Source: Xanthomonas sp. 3793 (GTDB lineage Bacteria > Pseudomonadota > Gammaproteobacteria > Xanthomonadales > Xanthomonadaceae). From it: a DNA stretch of 64,000 nt. The stretch spans positions 248,001-312,000 of the forward strand of contig NZ_JANTYU010000001.1 of NCBI RefSeq assembly GCF_024806835.1. Reading direction: 5' to 3'. Positions 8,136 through 21,969 of this stretch are shown here, piece after piece. The notes beneath the pieces are model-generated. The model searched no databases, was not told where the DNA came from, and was given only the letters and a program-made list of their open reading frames with translations. Made by a program: the position numbers and the translations under genes. How positions within the stretch are numbered: the first letter of the stretch is position 1; the number at the start of each line of letters is the position of its first letter.

Positions 8136-9509
8136 TTATGCCGTGGGTTTGCCGGCCTTGTCAGCCCGCGCCTGCGCACGTGCCTCGCGCAGCCGATCCA
8201 GCTTTTCTTTCAGCTTGATCTCCAGCCCGCGCGGCACCGGGTTGTAGTACACCCGCTCGCCCATCGCATCCGGAAACCCGGTCTGGTCCAGCGCGATGCC
8301 GCCTTCGGCATCGTGGTCGTATTGATAATCCTGCCCATAGCCGAGCGTCTTCATCAGTTTGGTCGGTGCATTGCGCAGATGCAGCGGCACCTCTTGCGTG
8401 CCGGTCGCGCGCACCTCGGCCTTGGCCTGATTGAAGGCCGCGTAGCCGGCATTGGATTTTGCGGTGCTGGCCAGGTACAGCACCAGTTGTGCGAACGCCA
8501 GCTCGCCTTCCGGACTGCCGAGGCGCTCGTAAATATCCCAGGCCTCCAGCGCCATGCTCTGCGCGCGCGGGTCGGCCAGACCGATGTCCTCGATCGCCAT
8601 GCGGGTCAGACGCCGCGCCAGATACGCCGGGTCGCAACCGCCGTCGAGCATGCGGGTGAGCCAGTACAGCGCCGCATCCGGATTGGAGCTGCGTACCGAT
8701 TTATGCAGCGCCGAGATCTGGTCGTAGAACTGCTCGCCGTTCTTGTCGAAACGGCGGGTGCGGTCGGCCAGCACCTGCAGCAGCGTCTGCGGCGTGATTT
8801 CCCCGCCCTCGCCGCCCGCCAGTTCGGCGGCGATCTCCAGCAGGGTCAATGCGCGCCGTACATCACCGTCGGCCGCACTGGCGATTTCCAGCAACGACGC
8901 GTCGCTGACCTGGATCGTCTCCTGCCCCAACCCGCGCTCGGGGTCGTGCAAGGCCCGCTGCAGCGCTTCGACGATGTCCTGCGGCGACACCGATTCCAGC
9001 ACGTGCACGCGGCAGCGCGACAGCAAGGCCGAGTTCAATTCGAACGACGGGTTTTCCGTGGTCGCACCGACGAACAGGATGGTGCCGCGTTCGATATGCG
9101 GCAAAAACGCATCCTGCTGCGCCTTGTTGAAGCGATGCACCTCGTCGACGAACAATACGGTGCGACGGCCGCTGGCGAACCGCTGCGCGGCCTCGGCCAG
9201 CACCTGGCGCACATCGGGCAGCCCCGACAACACTGCGGAAATCGCCTTGAATTCGGCATCCGCGTAGTGCGCCAGCAGCAACGCGAGCGTGGTCTTGCCG
9301 CATCCCGGCGGACCCCACAGGATCATCGAATGCACGCGACCGGATTCCACCGCGCGACGCAGCGCACTGTCGGGCGTCAACAGGCGTTTCTGGCCGACCA
9401 TTTCGTCCAGCGTCCGCGGACGCATGCGCTCTGCGAGCGGGCGCAGATGGTCCGCGTCCACGCTAAGCAGATCGGCGGTGCTGTCGATGGTGGATCTGGT
9501 TCGTGCCAC
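8136..9509 (-). CDS. rarA: Replication-associated recombination AAA+ ATPase RarA (MgsA)
   Basis: A 457-residue clamp-loader-like ATPase that acts at stalled replication forks. Walker A GPPGCGKT is at residues 66-73 and Walker B LFVDEVH at 119-125, followed by the RFNKAQQD sensor region. The C-terminal part contains the RarA tetramerisation domain (LARRLTRMAIEDIGLADP). The GTG at 9509 is the first possible start, because an in-frame TGA lies two codons upstream. lolA-rarA adjacency is conserved in gammaproteobacteria. Confidence 0.95.
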   Translation of the reverse strand: MARTRSTIDSTADLLSVDADHLRPLAERMRPRTLDEMVGQKRLLTPDSALRRAVESGRVHSMILWGPPGCGKTTLALLLAHYADAEFKAISAVLSGLPDVRQVLAEAAQRFASGRRTVLFVDEVHRFNKAQQDAFLPHIERGTILFVGATTENPSFELNSALLSRCRVHVLESVSPQDIVEALQRALHDPERGLGQETIQVSDASLLEIASAADGDVRRALTLLEIAAELAGGEGGEITPQTLLQVLADRTRRFDKNGEQFYDQISALHKSVRSSNPDAALYWLTRMLDGGCDPAYLARRLTRMAIEDIGLADPRAQSMALEAWDIYERLGSPEGELAFAQLVLYLASTAKSNAGYAAFNQAKAEVRATGTQEVPLHLRNAPTKLMKTLGYGQDYQYDHDAEGGIALDQTGFPDAMGERVYYNPVPRGLEIKLKEKLDRLREARAQARADKAGKPTA

Positions 9510-9750
9510 AGCTCATTCTATCGCGGCGGGGCGTTATCGCATTGCAGCCATGTGGTGTTGCGCGGACGCGACAGGACTCGCACGGTCGCACAGGCGTTCG
9601 CGGCACTGATGCACGTTGGCGACCGCATCCGGAGCACGACAGGCGCCGTGCAGACGCCTTCGCGCAGAAAGGCGCGATATCCGCGGGCAAAGCGCAAGGG
9701 GCTCGGAGCGCAGCCTGACGATGCAGAGTCAGTGCCCCGCAACTACAGGG

Positions 9751-10380
9751 TTACTGCGCGTCGCCCACCACATCCACGCCCTTGGCCGGGGCGTAACGGA
9801 AAGTGTCGGCCGCGAACGCGGGGTTGCGCTTCCAGCCACTGAAACTGATCGCAGTGCGTTGACCTACCGCATCGACCACTTCCATTTTGGCCAAGCCATC
9901 CTTGCCGAAGCCCAGCGACGCCATCTGGAAGCTGGCCTCGGTGTCGACCTTCGGCGTCAGCGACAGCCACTGCAGGCCATCACGCGGGGCCGCTTCTTCG
10001 CTAACATCGTATTGCTTGTCCAGCCGCGCGGGGTCGATCAATGCCACCAGCGGGCTGTTCTGCTCTTCGTTGCCCTGTGCACGCACCGTGACCTGCTCCA
10101 GGTCGGGATCGAAGACCCACACTTTCTTGCCGTCGGCCACGATCAGTTGCTTGTAAGGCTTGGCGTATTCCCAGCGGAACTGGCGCGGCTGCGACAGTGC
10201 CACCCGCCCGCTCGAACGCTCCTTGACCCGTCCGTTGGCATCGGTGACCTGCTGGTTGAACTGCCCATCCAGGCCCTTCAGGCCACGGGTGAACGTGTCC
10301 AGCTCCTGGCGCGCACCGGCAAACGCGGTGCCGGCGAACAGGGCGGTGGCGAGGACGGCATAACGGAGCTGACGATGCAT
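9751..10380 (-). CDS. lolA: Outer-membrane lipoprotein carrier protein LolA
   Basis: A 209-residue periplasmic chaperone that receives lipoproteins from LolCDE and delivers them to the outer membrane. The ATG at 10380 begins a clean signal peptide, MHRQLRYAVLATALFAGTAFA, cut before GARQE. A longer in-frame start 42 bases upstream would spoil the signal. The mature domain has typical LolA features, including RPGRFRWEY-like PRQFRWEYAKPYKQLIVADG and VFDPDLEQV. It sits between a DUF3857 gene and rarA. Confidence 0.93.
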   Translation of the reverse strand: MHRQLRYAVLATALFAGTAFAGARQELDTFTRGLKGLDGQFNQQVTDANGRVKERSSGRVALSQPRQFRWEYAKPYKQLIVADGKKVWVFDPDLEQVTVRAQGNEEQNSPLVALIDPARLDKQYDVSEEAAPRDGLQWLSLTPKVDTEASFQMASLGFGKDGLAKMEVVDAVGQRTAISFSGWKRNPAFAADTFRYAPAKGVDVVGDAQ

Positions 10381-10479
10381 CGCGGTCTTCCAGGAAGGAG
10401 TACGCCAATTCTGAAGCTTCATAGATGAATGGGCGAGCGCTATCGGACGGCGGCGTTCATGCAGCGGCAGCGGCCTGGC

Positions 10480-12402
10480 TCAGTGCGCAGTCTGCACCTT
10501 GGACAGATCGCCGTAGACGATCTGCCCGCGGAAGCCGCGTCGCACCTGCTGATACAACTCGCGAAACGCACGGTAATCCTGTGGCTGGCACAAGGCCTGC
10601 GGCCCGTGCACCGCCGCACGTTGCAGACGATGGACCGCAGTGACCGTCTGTCCCTGGCGCGACCAGTCCACCGCGTACTCGCCGGCGGCATTGCGAAAGG
10701 TGCTGCTGCGCGGGATGGCGATGATCGGCACCGTGTCGGGGAAGGTCACCACGTAGGTTTCCTCGCGCACGCTGTCGTTGCAGTAGAACGGGGTCAGGTT
10801 GTCTTCGGCCGAGGTGGTGGTGTAAATCCCGCGCGTCGACTCGGCACCCGGCATGTCCGGCAAGGTCATACCGCCGACCACCGAAAAATCCACCGCATCG
10901 TTGGCCAGGAAGCTGTAGCGATAGTTGAACGGCGCCTCCAGATCCAGCGGATCGCCCTGAATCAGCAGATCCCCGGTGCCAACGAAACCGGACTGGGCAA
11001 TGATCGATTCCTCGATGCGGTTGCGGTTCTGCGCATTGAGTTGCACGAACATCGCGCGCAACCCCACTTCGCCGGTCTGGCCGCTGTCCAGCGTCGTCAT
11101 GCCCTGCAAGCCGCCCTGCGGCGTGAAGCGGTATTCGGTACGGGCAACGTAGCGGTTGACCTTGCGATCGTTGGGCGGGGTCTGGGTGACCTTACCGTCG
11201 CGTGTATGCACGACCGGCGCGCCGAGATCGCTGGCCGGCAGCTGGCCGAAGCGCGCGTACGGGTTGGTCGAATCGACGTAGAGATCGAAGGCCGGGATAT
11301 AGGTGATGGCGTGATTGAAGCGCCCCAGCACCGGGATTGCCGGCAGCGTCGGACCGCCTTCCGCGCCGATCAGCACCGGTGTGCTGGCGATGCCCTTGGC
11401 CGCCAGCAAGGCTTCCAGGATCACGGTGTGGTCCTTGCAGTCGCCGTAGTGGTTGGCCAGGATGCTGTCGGCACTGTTGGGCTCCAGACCGCCGTTGCCC
11501 AGGTACACCGCCACGTAGCGGATATTGCGCGCCACCCACGCATACAACGCAGCGGCCTGCGCGCGCGGCTCATCGATACCGCGGGTCACCTCGTCGGCCA
11601 ACGACCGGATCGCCGGCGTCACCGCGGCGGCGCGTCCGCCCTTGACGTGATAGGCCAGGCCCATCTGCGACCAGCTGTCGAAGGTGCTGGCCATCAGCGT
11701 GGGGCTGAACTCCCAGGTCGCCGCACTCCAGTTCTGGTTCTTCATCGGCGTGGAGCGCTGGTAGCGCCATTCCCAGCGCGCCTGATCGCCACGCACCACC
11801 GGCTTGGTGCTGCCCTGCAGACCACGCGCGGACAGATGCATCGGCAGCGACTTGGGCGCGACCAATGTCACCACCGCATCGTCGTACTGCGCGAATACGC
11901 TGAAGGTTTCCCACAGGCTGAAGTAACCGGGGAAGTACGGCGTGTTCTGCGCACGTCGCACCCGATAGACGATGCGCGCACCCGGCGCCAGGTTCGGGAA
12001 CACCACGACCTTGACCTTGCGGTCGGCATACATCGCTGCCGAGGCGCTGGAATAGCTTTCCTGGGTGTAGATCTTGTCGGCCGCCACGTCCTGACGCAGC
12101 CCCTCGGCGGTGACGGTATACGCCTCCAGCACCTCCAGCGTCTCCATCTTTTCGCTATAGCTCAGCCGCACCTGGCTGAACTGCTCCACTGCCGACTTGG
12201 TCTTGAGCAGTATCTCGTATTCGTCGGTTTCCACGCTGCTGGCATCGGCGCGCACTTCGTAGTCGGCGCGATAGCGCACGAAGCTGTAGTTGGTATCGGC
12301 CTGGGTGCGCGCCGCCGCGGCAGGCGCGGGGCGCTGCTGCGCCTGGGCAAGCAGCGGAGCGCAGATCAACAGCACGAGCAGCAACAAGGGACGACGCAGC
12401 AT
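10480..12402 (-). CDS. Periplasmic DUF3857 / transglutaminase-like protein
   Basis: A 640-residue exported protein. The signal peptide is MLRRPLLLLVLLICAPLLAQA. An N-terminal DUF3857-type domain is followed by a transglutaminase-like fold with the catalytic triad visible: C322 in YGDCKDH, H364 in FNHAITY and D377 in YVDST. An all-beta C-terminal region follows. Members of this family are widespread envelope proteins and the substrate is unknown; a cysteine-protease or transglutaminase activity is plausible from the intact triad. It lies between ftsK and lolA on the same strand. Confidence 0.85.
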   Translation of the reverse strand: MLRRPLLLLVLLICAPLLAQAQQRPAPAAAARTQADTNYSFVRYRADYEVRADASSVETDEYEILLKTKSAVEQFSQVRLSYSEKMETLEVLEAYTVTAEGLRQDVAADKIYTQESYSSASAAMYADRKVKVVVFPNLAPGARIVYRVRRAQNTPYFPGYFSLWETFSVFAQYDDAVVTLVAPKSLPMHLSARGLQGSTKPVVRGDQARWEWRYQRSTPMKNQNWSAATWEFSPTLMASTFDSWSQMGLAYHVKGGRAAAVTPAIRSLADEVTRGIDEPRAQAAALYAWVARNIRYVAVYLGNGGLEPNSADSILANHYGDCKDHTVILEALLAAKGIASTPVLIGAEGGPTLPAIPVLGRFNHAITYIPAFDLYVDSTNPYARFGQLPASDLGAPVVHTRDGKVTQTPPNDRKVNRYVARTEYRFTPQGGLQGMTTLDSGQTGEVGLRAMFVQLNAQNRNRIEESIIAQSGFVGTGDLLIQGDPLDLEAPFNYRYSFLANDAVDFSVVGGMTLPDMPGAESTRGIYTTTSAEDNLTPFYCNDSVREETYVVTFPDTVPIIAIPRSSTFRNAAGEYAVDWSRQGQTVTAVHRLQRAAVHGPQALCQPQDYRAFRELYQQVRRGFRGQIVYGDLSKVQTAH

Positions 12403-12692
12403 GGGTCTCGATCACGACGGGCCGGAGCGGCACTTGTCCGCTAGGGTAGCCGGTGTGCCCGGCAATGACAGGTATCGGCTTCCAACAATGCGGCATCGGT
12501 GCGTACGGCAGCGCTGGTTGCGGCGATTTGAACAATGCAGATGCGGCATGCGGCGTCCCGCACCGGCAGGCCTGGCGGGTCAAGCACGATCAAGCGGGCG
12601 CCCTGCGCAAGTGGAGCCCCTGCCCGCCGAGTTCCCAATGCGCCGCGTTCCAACGCAGCGCGCCGCACCGCGCAGCGACGTCGCCACTACGC

Positions 12693-15047
12693 TTACTTCG
12701 GCGGTGGCGGCGCCAACACGGTGCGATCGCCGTTGTGCTCGGGCTGGCTGACCACCCCGGCCGCTTCCATTGCCTCGATCAGGCGCGCGGCGCGGTTGTA
12801 GCCGATCTTCAGGCGACGCTGCACACCGGAGATCGATGCGCGCCGGGTTTCGGTGACGATGCGCAGCGCCTCGTCGTACAGCGGGTCGGACTCGTCCCCG
12901 CCGCCACCACTGCTCTCGGGCAAGCCGGTTGCGCCCACCACGGTGCCATCGCCCATGGTCTGCACTTCGTCCAGCACGCCTTCCACGTACGACACCGGCC
13001 CGCTGGCCTTCAGATGCTCGACCACCCGGTGCACTTCCTCGTCGCTGACGAAGGCGCCGTGCACACGGTCCGGCAGCGCGGTGCCCGGCGGCAGGTACAG
13101 CATGTCGCCATTGCCCAGCAGGGCCTCGGCGCCGGACTGGTCCAGGATGGTGCGCGAGTCGATCTTGGAGCTGACCTGGAAGGCCACGCGGGTCGGGATA
13201 TTGGCCTTGATCAGGCCGGTGATCACGTCCACCGACGGGCGCTGCGTGGCCAGGATCAAGTGGATGCCGGCCGCACGCGCCTTCTGCGCCAGACGCGCAA
13301 TCAGCTCTTCGACCTTCTTGCCGACGATCATCATCATGTCGGCGAATTCGTCGATGAAGATCACGATGAACGGCAGCGTCTCCAGCGGCCGCGGCGCCTC
13401 GCCCAGTTCGGGATTGGGCTTGAACAGCGGGTCCATCATCGGCTGGCCGGCGTCGATGGCGTCCTTGACCTTCTTGTTGAAGCCGGCCAGGTTGCGCACC
13501 CCCACCGCGCTCATCAGCTTGTAGCGGCGTTCCATTTCGGCCACGCACCAGCGCAGGCCGTTGGCGGCCTCCTTCATGTCGGTGACCACCGGCGCCAGCA
13601 GATGCGGGATGCCCTGGTAGACGCTCAGTTCGAGCATCTTCGGGTCGATCATCAGCATCCGCAGCTCCTTGTGCGAAGCCTTGAACAGCAGGCTCAGCAC
13701 CATCGCATTGACCGCCACCGACTTGCCCGAGCCGGTGGTACCGGCCACCAGCAGATGCGGCATGCGCGCCAGATCGGCCACGGTCGGACGTCCGGCGATA
13801 TCCTTGCCCAATGCCAGCGTCAGCGGGCTGGCCGACTTGTCGTATTCCTTGGAACGCAGCAGCTCGGACAGGAAGATCATCTCGCGGGTGACGTTGGGGA
13901 TTTCCAAGCCGACCACCGACTTGCCCGGAATCACGTCGACCACGCGCACTGACTTGACCGACAGCCCGCGCGCAATGTCCTTGTCCAGCGAGCTGATCTG
14001 GCTGACCTTGATGCCCGGCGCCGGCTCGATCTCGAAGCGGGTGATCACCGGGCCCGGATAGGCCCCGACCACCTGCGCCTCGATGCGGAAATCCTTGAGC
14101 TTGAACTCGATCTGCCGCGACAGCGTCTCCAGCGTCTCTTCCGAATACCCCTTGGCCTGCGGCTTGGGGTCGTCCAGCAGGGCCAGCGGCGGCAGGTCCG
14201 AACCATCGGTGCTCACGCCCTGGAACATCGGAATCTGCGTATCGCGCTTGGCGCGCTCGCTCTTTTCCACCACCGGTGCCGGCGGCGGTTCGATCTTGAC
14301 CGGCTCACGCTTGGCCTGCTTGACCGCATCGACCTTGCGCACTTCCTCGCGCTCTTCGCGCATCACGCGGGTCTGCTGCCACTCGGTCGCCTGGTGGGTC
14401 TTGCGCTGCATCAACGGGCCCAGCGCCAGCACCCACTTGCCGATGCGCTCCATCACCGCAAACCACGACAACCCGGTCGCCAGCGTGATCGAAACCAGCA
14501 ACAGCACCACCACGAACAGATTGGCGCCCAACGCCCCAAAGCCCGAGCTGAGCGAGCCGCTGACCAGCTTGCCGAGAATGCCGCCAGCCTCCGCCACCTC
14601 GCCCTGGAACAGGCGCAGGTGCAAAAAGCCGGTCGAAGAGATCAAGAAGCCCACCATGCCGACCAGCCGCAATGCCGGCCCGAGATCGCTCTGGCTCTGC
14701 TCCTCGCGCTCGCCGATCAGTGCGATCCAGGCCACTGCGCCCAGGATCACCGGCAGCAGGAAGGCCACGTAACCGAACAGCTGCAGCAACACATCCGCTG
14801 CCATCGCGCCGAATCTGCCGCCCATGTTGTGGATCGGCGCGACCAGATTGCCGGTGCGCGACCAGCCAGGATCGGTCGCCGAGTAGGTGAACAGGCTGGC
14901 CAGCAGATACAGCAGCAACGGCGCCACCGCGATCAATGCCAGGTCGCGCCAGAGCTTTTGCCGACGCGGATTGTCCGCCACCGCCGTCTTGCGCGACGAC
15001 GATTTGCCCTCTGCGGGCTTGCTGCGTTCGGGAACCTGCTTTGCCAC
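12693..15047 (-). CDS. ftsK: DNA translocase FtsK
   Basis: A 784-residue septal DNA pump that clears and resolves chromosome termini. Four or five hydrophobic membrane segments fill residues 36-200, followed by a short linker rather than the long one of Escherichia coli. The motor domain has Walker A GTTGSGKS (436-443) and Walker B IFIDE (563-567). The winged-helix gamma domain ([20 protein letters not shown], about 715-784) recognises KOPS sites. Divergent trxB lies upstream. A possible -10 (TATTAT on the minus strand near 15087) precedes the start. Confidence 0.97.
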   Translation of the reverse strand: MAKQVPERSKPAEGKSSSRKTAVADNPRRQKLWRDLALIAVAPLLLYLLASLFTYSATDPGWSRTGNLVAPIHNMGGRFGAMAADVLLQLFGYVAFLLPVILGAVAWIALIGEREEQSQSDLGPALRLVGMVGFLISSTGFLHLRLFQGEVAEAGGILGKLVSGSLSSGFGALGANLFVVVLLLVSITLATGLSWFAVMERIGKWVLALGPLMQRKTHQATEWQQTRVMREEREEVRKVDAVKQAKREPVKIEPPPAPVVEKSERAKRDTQIPMFQGVSTDGSDLPPLALLDDPKPQAKGYSEETLETLSRQIEFKLKDFRIEAQVVGAYPGPVITRFEIEPAPGIKVSQISSLDKDIARGLSVKSVRVVDVIPGKSVVGLEIPNVTREMIFLSELLRSKEYDKSASPLTLALGKDIAGRPTVADLARMPHLLVAGTTGSGKSVAVNAMVLSLLFKASHKELRMLMIDPKMLELSVYQGIPHLLAPVVTDMKEAANGLRWCVAEMERRYKLMSAVGVRNLAGFNKKVKDAIDAGQPMMDPLFKPNPELGEAPRPLETLPFIVIFIDEFADMMMIVGKKVEELIARLAQKARAAGIHLILATQRPSVDVITGLIKANIPTRVAFQVSSKIDSRTILDQSGAEALLGNGDMLYLPPGTALPDRVHGAFVSDEEVHRVVEHLKASGPVSYVEGVLDEVQTMGDGTVVGATGLPESSGGGGDESDPLYDEALRIVTETRRASISGVQRRLKIGYNRAARLIEAMEAAGVVSQPEHNGDRTVLAPPPPK

Positions 15048-15156
15048 CTGTAGCCAGACCTTAGAAAAATGCTGTTAGTGGTTGATAATAAACGACTGAG
15101 GCCACGGTTTCAGCAGTTGAATGAGCGCCGGTTGCCAGCATGCCCGGCGGCCAACG

Positions 15157-16299
<1,143 letters not shown>

Positions 16300-16359
16300 G
16301 GTGGCTGCTGACCGCCGGCCGCGCCGCGCGGACAGCGCCGATACCAGCGGGCCGTACGC

Positions 16360-17478
16360 ATGAGCGTCACCGCCCGCTGGTGCCGCCGGCTGGACGAGCT
16401 TCCGACCGGTGCCTGGGACGCGCTGCACGACGGCGCGCACCCATTCATTTCTTACGCGTTCCTGGAAGGCCTGGAGCAGGAGGGCTGCCTGCGCCCGGAC
16501 TGGGGCTGGAACCCGCTGCACCTGACGCTATGGGATGGCGACACGCTGGTCGCCGCCGCGCCGGGATACCTGAAGAACAACTCGCACGGCGAGTTCGTGT
16601 TCGACCATGCATGGGCACACGCGTACGCGCGTTACGGGCAGGAGTATTTCCCCAAGTGGCTGTGCGGGGTGCCCTACTCGCCGGTGACCGGCCCGCGCCT
16701 GCTCGGCGCGCCCAGATGGCGCGGACACCTGTTGGCCGCGATGCGCGAGCTGGTGGACCGCAGCAGCCTGTCCTCGGCGCATGTGAATTTTCATCTGGCC
16801 GATGAAGATGCCGCATTCGATGCCGATTGGCTGGAACGCAACGACCTGCAATACCACTGGCACAACACCAGCGGCTGGAGCGATTTCGAGAGTTTTCTGG
16901 CGGCGATGGACCACAAGCGCCGCAAGAACATCCGCCAGGAACGCGGCAAGGTGCAGCGCGCCGGCGTGCAGCTGCGCGTGGTGCATGGCGATGAGGCCAG
17001 CGAGGCGGACCTGGACGCCATGTACGGCTTCTATCTCAAGACCTTCAACGAGTACGGCAATTCGCCAGCCCTGACTCCGCAATTCCTGCGCCACCTGGCG
17101 CAGCATCTGCCCCGTCAGCTGGTGATGTTCCTGGCCGACCTTGATGGGCAGGCGATTGCCGGCGCACTGTGCCTGCGTGGCCGCGACACGCTCTACGGCC
17201 GTTACTGGGGCGGCGCAGCCCTGCCCGGGCTGCACTTCGAAACCTGCTATTACCAGGGCATCGAATACTGCCTGCGCGAGGGCCTGACCCGCTTCGAGCC
17301 CGGCGCGCAGGGCGAGCACAAGATCGCGCGCGGCTTTCTGCCGGCACTTGTCCGCAGCCGCCACTGGATCGCCGACCCGGGTTTCCGTGAACCGCTGGCG
17401 CAGTGGTGCGCCGACGAGCGCGAGGCCGTGGCCAGGCATGCGATCGAACTGGCAGACCACAGCCCGTTTCGCGACTGA
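16360..17478 (+). CDS. COG3146/DUF482 GNAT-like acetyltransferase
   Basis: A 372-residue cytosolic protein of the conserved DUF482 (COG3146) family, which has a FemAB/GNAT-like fold. Recognisable family stretches are HPFISYAFLEGLE, FDHAWAHAYARYG and KWLCGVPYSPVTGPRLL in the first half, and KRRKNIRQERGKV with RGRDTLYGRYWGG and FEPGAQGEHKIARGF in the second. The acceptor is not known. It lies 60 bases after trxB and 43 bases before aat, so the three may be co-transcribed. Confidence 0.8.
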   Translation: MSVTARWCRRLDELPTGAWDALHDGAHPFISYAFLEGLEQEGCLRPDWGWNPLHLTLWDGDTLVAAAPGYLKNNSHGEFVFDHAWAHAYARYGQEYFPKWLCGVPYSPVTGPRLLGAPRWRGHLLAAMRELVDRSSLSSAHVNFHLADEDAAFDADWLERNDLQYHWHNTSGWSDFESFLAAMDHKRRKNIRQERGKVQRAGVQLRVVHGDEASEADLDAMYGFYLKTFNEYGNSPALTPQFLRHLAQHLPRQLVMFLADLDGQAIAGALCLRGRDTLYGRYWGGAALPGLHFETCYYQGIEYCLREGLTRFEPGAQGEHKIARGFLPALVRSRHWIADPGFREPLAQWCADEREAVARHAIELADHSPFRD

Positions 17479-17521
17479 CCCGATGCGCGCCACGCGCGCG
17501 CGGCACCGCTAGACTCAGCCC

Positions 17522-18271
17522 ATGTCGCGCGCCCTGCCCCACCTGCTGTCACCTGACCCTGCCAGTCCGTTTCCTCCGGTCGAACGGGCCTTGCGCGAGC
17601 CCGATGGCCTGCTAGCCATCGGCGGTGACCTGCAGCCGCAACGCCTGCTCACCGCGTATGCGCACGGCATCTTCCCCTGGTTTTCGGACGGACAACCTAT
17701 CCTGTGGTGGAGCCCGGACCCGCGCATGGTCTTTCGCACTGATGGCGTGCGCCTGTCGTCGCGCTTCAGGCGACAGTTGCGCAATTGCCGCTGGACACTG
17801 CGTGCCGATACTGCATTTGCACAGGTCATTGCCGCCTGTGCGTCCAGTCCGCGTCCCGGACAGGACGGCACCTGGATTACCGAGCAGATGCAGGCTGCAT
17901 ATGTCGATCTGCACCATCGCGGCCACGCGCATTCACTGGAAGTGTTCGATGGCACGCGCCTGGTCGGCGGCATCTACGGCGTGGCGGTCGGCCGAATGTT
18001 CTTCGGGGAAAGCATGTTCAGCGCAGAAAGCGGCGGCTCGAAAGTCGCACTCGCCGCCCTGGCCGGCGACCTGCATGCGCGCGGATGGCCGCTGATCGAT
18101 GCGCAGGTGGAAAACCCGCACCTGCTCAGCCTGGGTGCGCACCACATGCCACGCCCGGAGTTTCTGCAGCACGTGCGGCGCCAGGTTGGCCTGGCGGAAC
18201 CGGCCGGCAGCTGGTCCGAACGCTACGGCGAACGGCCCGTCACGGCGCTGGGTGAAGCCCGCTTAACATAA
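17522..18271 (+). CDS. aat: Leucyl/phenylalanyl-tRNA-protein transferase
   Basis: A 249-residue cytosolic enzyme that adds Leu or Phe to N-terminal Arg or Lys of proteins, marking them for ClpS-ClpAP. The family signature AYAHGIFPWFSDGQPILWWSPDPRMV spans residues 45-70 (quoted in part: GIFPWF, WWSPDPR). FFGESMFS is also present. It is followed by infA, and clpA/clpS lie close by, so the Leu/N-end-rule pathway genes cluster here. Confidence 0.96.
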   Translation: MSRALPHLLSPDPASPFPPVERALREPDGLLAIGGDLQPQRLLTAYAHGIFPWFSDGQPILWWSPDPRMVFRTDGVRLSSRFRRQLRNCRWTLRADTAFAQVIAACASSPRPGQDGTWITEQMQAAYVDLHHRGHAHSLEVFDGTRLVGGIYGVAVGRMFFGESMFSAESGGSKVALAALAGDLHARGWPLIDAQVENPHLLSLGAHHMPRPEFLQHVRRQVGLAEPAGSWSERYGERPVTALGEARLT

Positions 18272-18351
18272 AATTTGCACCACGGGGAGATGGGGCGTAA
18301 AATGCCGTCCCTTACGGCCCTTCCGGGCCAGCTTTGATTGCACAGGATTAC

Positions 18352-18570
18352 ATGTCGAAAGACGACTCCATTGAATTCGAAGGCAGCGTCAGCGAGACGC
18401 TTCCCAACACCACGTTCCGGGTCAAGCTGGAAAACGGGCATGAAATCATCGCCCATATCTCCGGCCGTATGCGCAAGAACTACATCCGCATCCTGACTGG
18501 CGACCGGGTCAAAGTTGAGATGACTCCCTACGACCTGACCAAGGGTCGTATTACCTACCGCATGAAGTAA
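18352..18570 (+). CDS. infA: Translation initiation factor IF-1
   Basis: A 72-residue S1-type OB-fold protein, beginning [11 protein letters not shown] and ending [11 protein letters not shown]. It binds the ribosomal A site during initiation. ATG 18352, preceded by AGGA, gives the canonical N-terminus; an in-frame start six codons upstream would add an untypical extension. The order aat-infA followed by clpA on the other strand matches Escherichia coli, but no tRNA-Ser gene was seen here. Confidence 0.97.
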
Positions 18571-18593
18571 GCGGTTCTGGTGTGAGACGCAAG

Positions 18594-18613
18594 GCGGCCA
18601 TTGGCCGCTTTTT
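18594..18613 (+). terminator. Rho-independent terminator after infA
   Basis: A 6-bp stem GCGGCC (18594-18599) with GGCCGC (18603-18608), 3-base loop, is followed by five T residues. It lies 23 bases after the infA stop. Confidence 0.8.
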
Positions 18614-18918
18614 GTCGTGCCCGCGATTTGGTGAGGGGCGTGTGTCTTAGCCAAGCGTGGGCAGGTGCGCTGCATACTCGTTGGTCGAATGCGATCGGTG
18701 AGTGCTGACGGATGTCCGATCGCGGGCCGACCTCAAACCGCGCACTCGGGCACCGCCCTTCAAACGCATCGCTTGAGCAGATGGCAGTGCCTGCTTGTCC
18801 CGCGCCCCGGCTATCCTGCGTCGCCAGATCTGGTTGCAGAACCCGGGTGTTGCACTGAGCGAGTTCGGGCAATCAGGCGGTCACTCGCCGTTGGCACGAC
18901 ATCGCACCGTCCGGGCAT
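18614..18918. other. Gap between the infA and clpA terminators
   Basis: About 300 bases without a supported gene. In Escherichia coli a tRNA-Ser (serW) sits in the matching place; I searched for an acceptor stem, T arm and CCA-like end and saw none. The reading frames that cross it are short or are antisense to clpA. Confidence 0.5.
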
Positions 18919-18947
18919 AAAAAAGCCGCTCATCCGAGCGGCTTTTC
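18919..18947 (-). terminator. Terminator after clpA
   Basis: The stem AAAAGCCGCT / AGCGGCTTTT (18921-18930 and 18936-18945) gives a strong GC core with a T tract on the minus strand. It lies 27 bases beyond the clpA stop. The symmetrical A and T flanks could make it work in both directions. Confidence 0.8.
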
Positions 18948-18973
18948 TGGAACTCATCGACCTGCTACGGCGA

Positions 18974-21256
<2,283 letters not shown>

Positions 21257-21397
21257 TGGTAACTCCGAACGGCTGTTGCCAACAATATGCGGCTTTTGTC
21301 GGGATTTTCCACAACCCTATCGGATAGGCATGTTCAGACGGCGTTAGCACGTGATCGCAGCCACACTGTTGCGCTGCTGGAACGACCTCCGGCTCGC

Positions 21398-21718
21398 TCA
21401 GGCCTGTTCCATCGTGCACAGCAGCGGGTGCTGGTTCATGCGCGAAAATTCGTTGACCTGCGCCACCTTGGACTCGGCCACTTCGCGGCTGTAGACCCCG
21501 CAGACCCCGCGCCCGCGGGTATGGACATGCAGCATGACCTGGGTGGCCCGCTCCAGATCGAGGTTGAAAAACTGCTGCAGCACGGTCACCACGAAGTCCA
21601 TCGGGGTGTAGTCGTCGTTCAGCAGCAGCACCTGGTAACGCGGCGGTGGCGCCACTTCAGGCTTGCTGGCTTCGACCGTGAGGCCATGATCGTGTTCGTG
21701 AGAGGTCTTCCGAGGCAT
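21398..21718 (-). CDS. clpS: ATP-dependent Clp protease adaptor ClpS
   Basis: A 106-residue adaptor that binds N-degron residues and delivers proteins to ClpA. Family sequences are [35 protein letters not shown] and [23 protein letters not shown] 21718 begins [12 protein letters not shown]; the much longer upstream frame has no family similarity. The gap of about 140 bases to clpA may hold a separate clpA promoter. Confidence 0.95.
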   Translation of the reverse strand: MPRKTSHEHDHGLTVEASKPEVAPPPRYQVLLLNDDYTPMDFVVTVLQQFFNLDLERATQVMLHVHTRGRGVCGVYSREVAESKVAQVNEFSRMNQHPLLCTMEQA

Positions 21719-21969
21719 CCGGCCATTATACGGTTCATCGCCGCACGCATTGGACGATTTGCGCCGCGGCCCGCACAATTTGTCTCCGATATCCCCGGCT
21801 GGCCCTTGATGACCGATACCCCGACCGCGCTGCGACTGGCGCCGTCTTCCGCAGCATCCCGGCATGCCTGCGCGCCCCTGCCCGCACCACGCGGCCGTGC
21901 GGGTCGCCTCGGCACCGATGCGGTGACCGGCGCAATGGCCGGCCCCGCGCCCGCCCAGGAGCACGACCG

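Noticed and set aside
10429-12444. Plus-strand open frame of 671 codons opposite the DUF3857 gene
   Set aside because: It is antisense to a protein with an intact catalytic triad and signal peptide; the frame itself has no recognisable features.
18614-18918. tRNA-Ser gene between infA and clpA, as in Escherichia coli
   Set aside because: No acceptor stem, T arm or variable arm could be drawn.
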